Source: Meconema thalassinum
Lineage: Eukaryota; Arthropoda; Insecta; Orthoptera; Tettigoniidae
NCBI GenBank assembly: GCA_946902985.2
Contig: OX336388.2
Location: 131,256,346-131,320,345 of the forward strand
Length of the DNA stretch: 64,000 nucleotides
Direction of reading: 5' to 3'
Shown here: positions 61,591 through 64,000 of the stretch, piece by piece
Numbering within the stretch: position 1 is the stretch's first letter
Layout of the letters: every line of letters begins with the position of its first letter
Translations under genes and position numbers: made by a program
Notes under the pieces: generated by a model
The model's input: only the letters and a program-made list of their open reading frames with translations
The model's database searches: none
Told to the model about the DNA's origin: nothing

Positions 61591-64000
61591 GAATGTACAG
61601 TAGTAAATCACTCACTTTAGAGTGCATAGACAAGAGGGAAAAGACCCGTGCATGTTTGATTATTTAAGCAGCGGGGTGTACAGTAATAGATCACTGATTT
61701 AGAGGGCTTAGACAAGAGGGAAAAGACCTGTGCATGTTTGAGTATCTAGGCAGCTGTGTGTACAGTAGTAGATCACTGACTTTAGAGGGCTTAGACAAGA
61801 GGGAGAAGACCTGTGCATGTTTGAGTATCTAGGCAGCTGTGTGTACAGTAGTAGATCACTAACTTGAGAGGGCTCAGACAAGAGGGAGAAGACCTGTGCA
61901 TGTTTGAGTATCCAGGCAGCTGTGTGTACAGTAGTAGATCACTGACTTTAGAGGGCTTAGACAAGAGGGAGAAGACCTGTGCATGTTGGAGTATCTAGGC
62001 AGCTGTGTGTACAGTAGTAGATCACTAACTTGAGAGGGCTCAGACAAGAGGGAGAAGACCTGTGCATGTTTGAGTATCCAGGCAGCTGTGTGTACAGTAG
62101 TAGATCACTGACTTTAGAGGGATTTGACAAGAGGGATAAGACCTGTGCGTGTTTGAGTATCCAGGCAGCTGTGTATACAGTAGTAGATCACTGACTTTAG
62201 AGGGCTTAGACAAGAGGGAGAAGACCTGTGCATGTTTGAGTATCCAAGCAGCGGGATGTACAGTAGTAGACCACTAACTTTAGAGGGCTTACACAAAAGG
62301 GAGAAGACCTGTGCGTGTTTGAGTATCCAGGCAGCTGCGTGTACAGTAGTACATCACTGACTTTAGAGGGCTTAGACAAGAGGGAGAAGACCTGTGCATG
62401 TTTGAATATCTAGGCAGCGGGATGTACAGTAGTAGACCACTAACTTTAGAGGGCTTAGACAAGAGGGAGAAGACCTGTGCATGTTTGAGTATCCAGGCAG
62501 CTGTGTGTACAGTAGTAGACCACTAACTTTAGAGGGCTTAGACAAGAGGGAAAAGAACTGTGCGTGTTTGAGTATCTAGGCAGCTGTGTGTACAGTAGTA
62601 GATCACTAACTTTAGAGGGCTTAGACAAGAGGGAGAAGACCTGTGCATGTTTGAGTATCTAGGCAGCTGTGTGTACAGTAGTAGATCACTAACTTGAGAG
62701 GGCTCAGACAAGAGGGAGAAGACCTGTGCATGTTTGAGTATCCAGGCAGCTGTGTGTACAGTAGTAGATCACTGACTTTAGAGGGCTTAGACAAGAGGGA
62801 GAAGACCTGTGCATGTTGGAGTATCTAGGCAGCTGTGTGTACAGTAGTAGATCACTAACTTGAGAGGGCTCAGACAAGAGGGAGAAGACCTGTGCATGTT
62901 TGAGTATCCAGGCAGCTGTGTGTACAGTAGTAGATCACTGACTTTAGAGGGATTTGACAAGAGGGATAAGACCTGTGCGTGTTTGAGTATCCAGGCAGCT
63001 GTGTATACAGTAGTAGATCACTGACTTTAGAGGGCTTAGACAAGAGGGAGAAGACCTGTGCATGTTTGAGTATCCAAGCAGCGGGATGTACAGTAGTAGA
63101 CCACTAACTTTAGAGGGCTTACACAAAAGGGAGAAGACCTGTGCGTGTTTGAGTATCCAGACAGCTGCGTGTACAGTAGTACATCACTGACTTTAGAGGG
63201 CTTAGACAAGAGGGAGAAGACCTGTGCATGTTTGAATATCTAGGCAGCGGGATGTACAGTAGTAGACCACTAACTTTAGAGGGCTTAGACAAGAGGGAGA
63301 AGACCTGTGCATGTTTGAGTATCCAGGCAGCTGTGTGTACAGTAGTAGACCACTAACTTTAGAGGGCTTAGACAAGAGGGAAAAGAACTGTGCGTGTTTG
63401 AGTATCTAGGCAGCTGTGTGTACAGTAGTAGATCACTAACTTTATAGGGCTTAGACAAAAGGGAGAAGACCTGTGCGTGTTTGAGTATCCAGGCAGCTGT
63501 GTGTACAGTAGTAGACCACTAACTTTAGAGGGCTTAGACAAGAGGGAAAAGAACTGTGCGTGTTTGAGTATCTAGGCAGCTGTGTGTACAGTAGTAGATC
63601 ACTAACTTTATAGGGCTTAGACAAAAGGGAGAAGACCTGTGCATGTTTGAGTATCAAGGCAACTGTGTGTACAGTAGTAGATCACTGACTTTAGAGGGCT
63701 TAGACAAGAGGGAGAAGACCTGTGCATGTTTGAGTATCTAGGCAGCTGTGTGTACAGTAGTAGATCACTGACTTTAGAGGGCTTAGACAAGAGGGAGAAG
63801 ACCTGTGCGTGTTTGAGTATCTAGGCAGCGGGATGTACAGTAGTAGACCACTAACTTTAGAGGGCTTAGACAAAAGGTAGAAGACCTGTGCGTGTTTGAG
63901 TATCTAGGCAGCTGTGTGTACAGTAGTAGATCACTGACTTTAGAGGGCTTAGACAAGAGGGAGAAGACCTGTGCATGTTTGAGTATCTAGGCAGCTGTGT
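61591..64000. repeat. 83-bp satellite with 830-bp higher-order repeat, runs off window
   Basis: The unit is CTGTGTGTACAGTAGTAGAT, CACTGACTTTAGAGGGCTTA, GACAAGAGGGAGAAGACCTG, TGCATGTTTGAGTATCTAGG, CAG (83 bp), about 29 copies. The stretch from about 61765 to 62594 is repeated almost exactly 830 bases later (62595-63424), that is ten units, including the same variant order. After 63430 a two-unit (166-bp) block is repeated. Incidental 60-codon minus-strand frames 830 bases apart are identical. Confidence 0.97.

Noticed and set aside
62114..63126. Two identical 60-codon minus-strand frames 830 bases apart
   Set aside because: Consequence of the higher-order satellite repeat, not a duplicated gene.

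Overview
This is a repeat-dominated eukaryotic window, almost certainly from an insect with a large genome. The signs are tRNA-derived SINEs, CR1/Jockey-like LINEs, Ty3/gypsy elements, a P-element (THAP) transposase, Tc1, hAT and MULE transposons, AT-rich spacers, microsatellites and GT-AG introns. An orthopteran-like genome is my guess, not something the sequence proves. I recognise no undamaged single-copy host gene; the only possible host-type coding piece is a 45-codon Myb/SANT-like exon near 47.0 kb, which may itself come from a transposon.

Layout. 0-9.5 kb: SINE pieces, small tandem duplications, a 164-bp satellite array (about 3.0-5.2 kb) and a decayed Tc1-type transposase. 9.8-26.2 kb: one degenerate P-element-like transposon with imperfect inverted ends, blown up to about 16 kb by a 5'-truncated LINE, an internally deleted gypsy element with near-identical LTRs, a SINE at a splice acceptor, and a CR1/Jockey-like LINE that itself carries a 57-bp retroposed insert. 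Target-site duplications and the continuity of the broken transposase support the first three insertions. 28.1-31.2 kb: a 40/45-bp minisatellite interrupted by a hAT element and a SINE. 31.5-36.9 kb: a MULE with about 140-bp terminal inverted repeats sitting in an older LINE, followed by a SINE split by a 1.46-kb retroposon. 39.2-47.0 kb: a complete, apparently young gypsy element with one 1,697-codon Gag-Pol frame, inserted into one of three copies of a SINE-like repeat. 47-58 kb: LINE, SINE and hAT debris plus a complete Tc1-family element (52.4-53.9 kb) with intact transposase. 58.1-60.8 kb: a hAT element with perfect 8-bp target duplication, enclosing a second inverted-repeat element, which encloses a SINE. 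61.6-64.0 kb: an 83-bp satellite with an 830-bp higher-order repeat that runs off the window.

How the parts relate: nothing here looks like a cooperating host pathway. The window is a record of insertions into insertions. The elements that look able to move are the gypsy element at 39.9-46.5 kb and the Tc1 element at 52.4-53.9 kb. The gypsy copy at 13.4-19.8 kb keeps LTRs and gag but lacks most of pol, so it would depend on enzymes supplied by a relative. All family names rest on motifs read by eye; no database search was possible.
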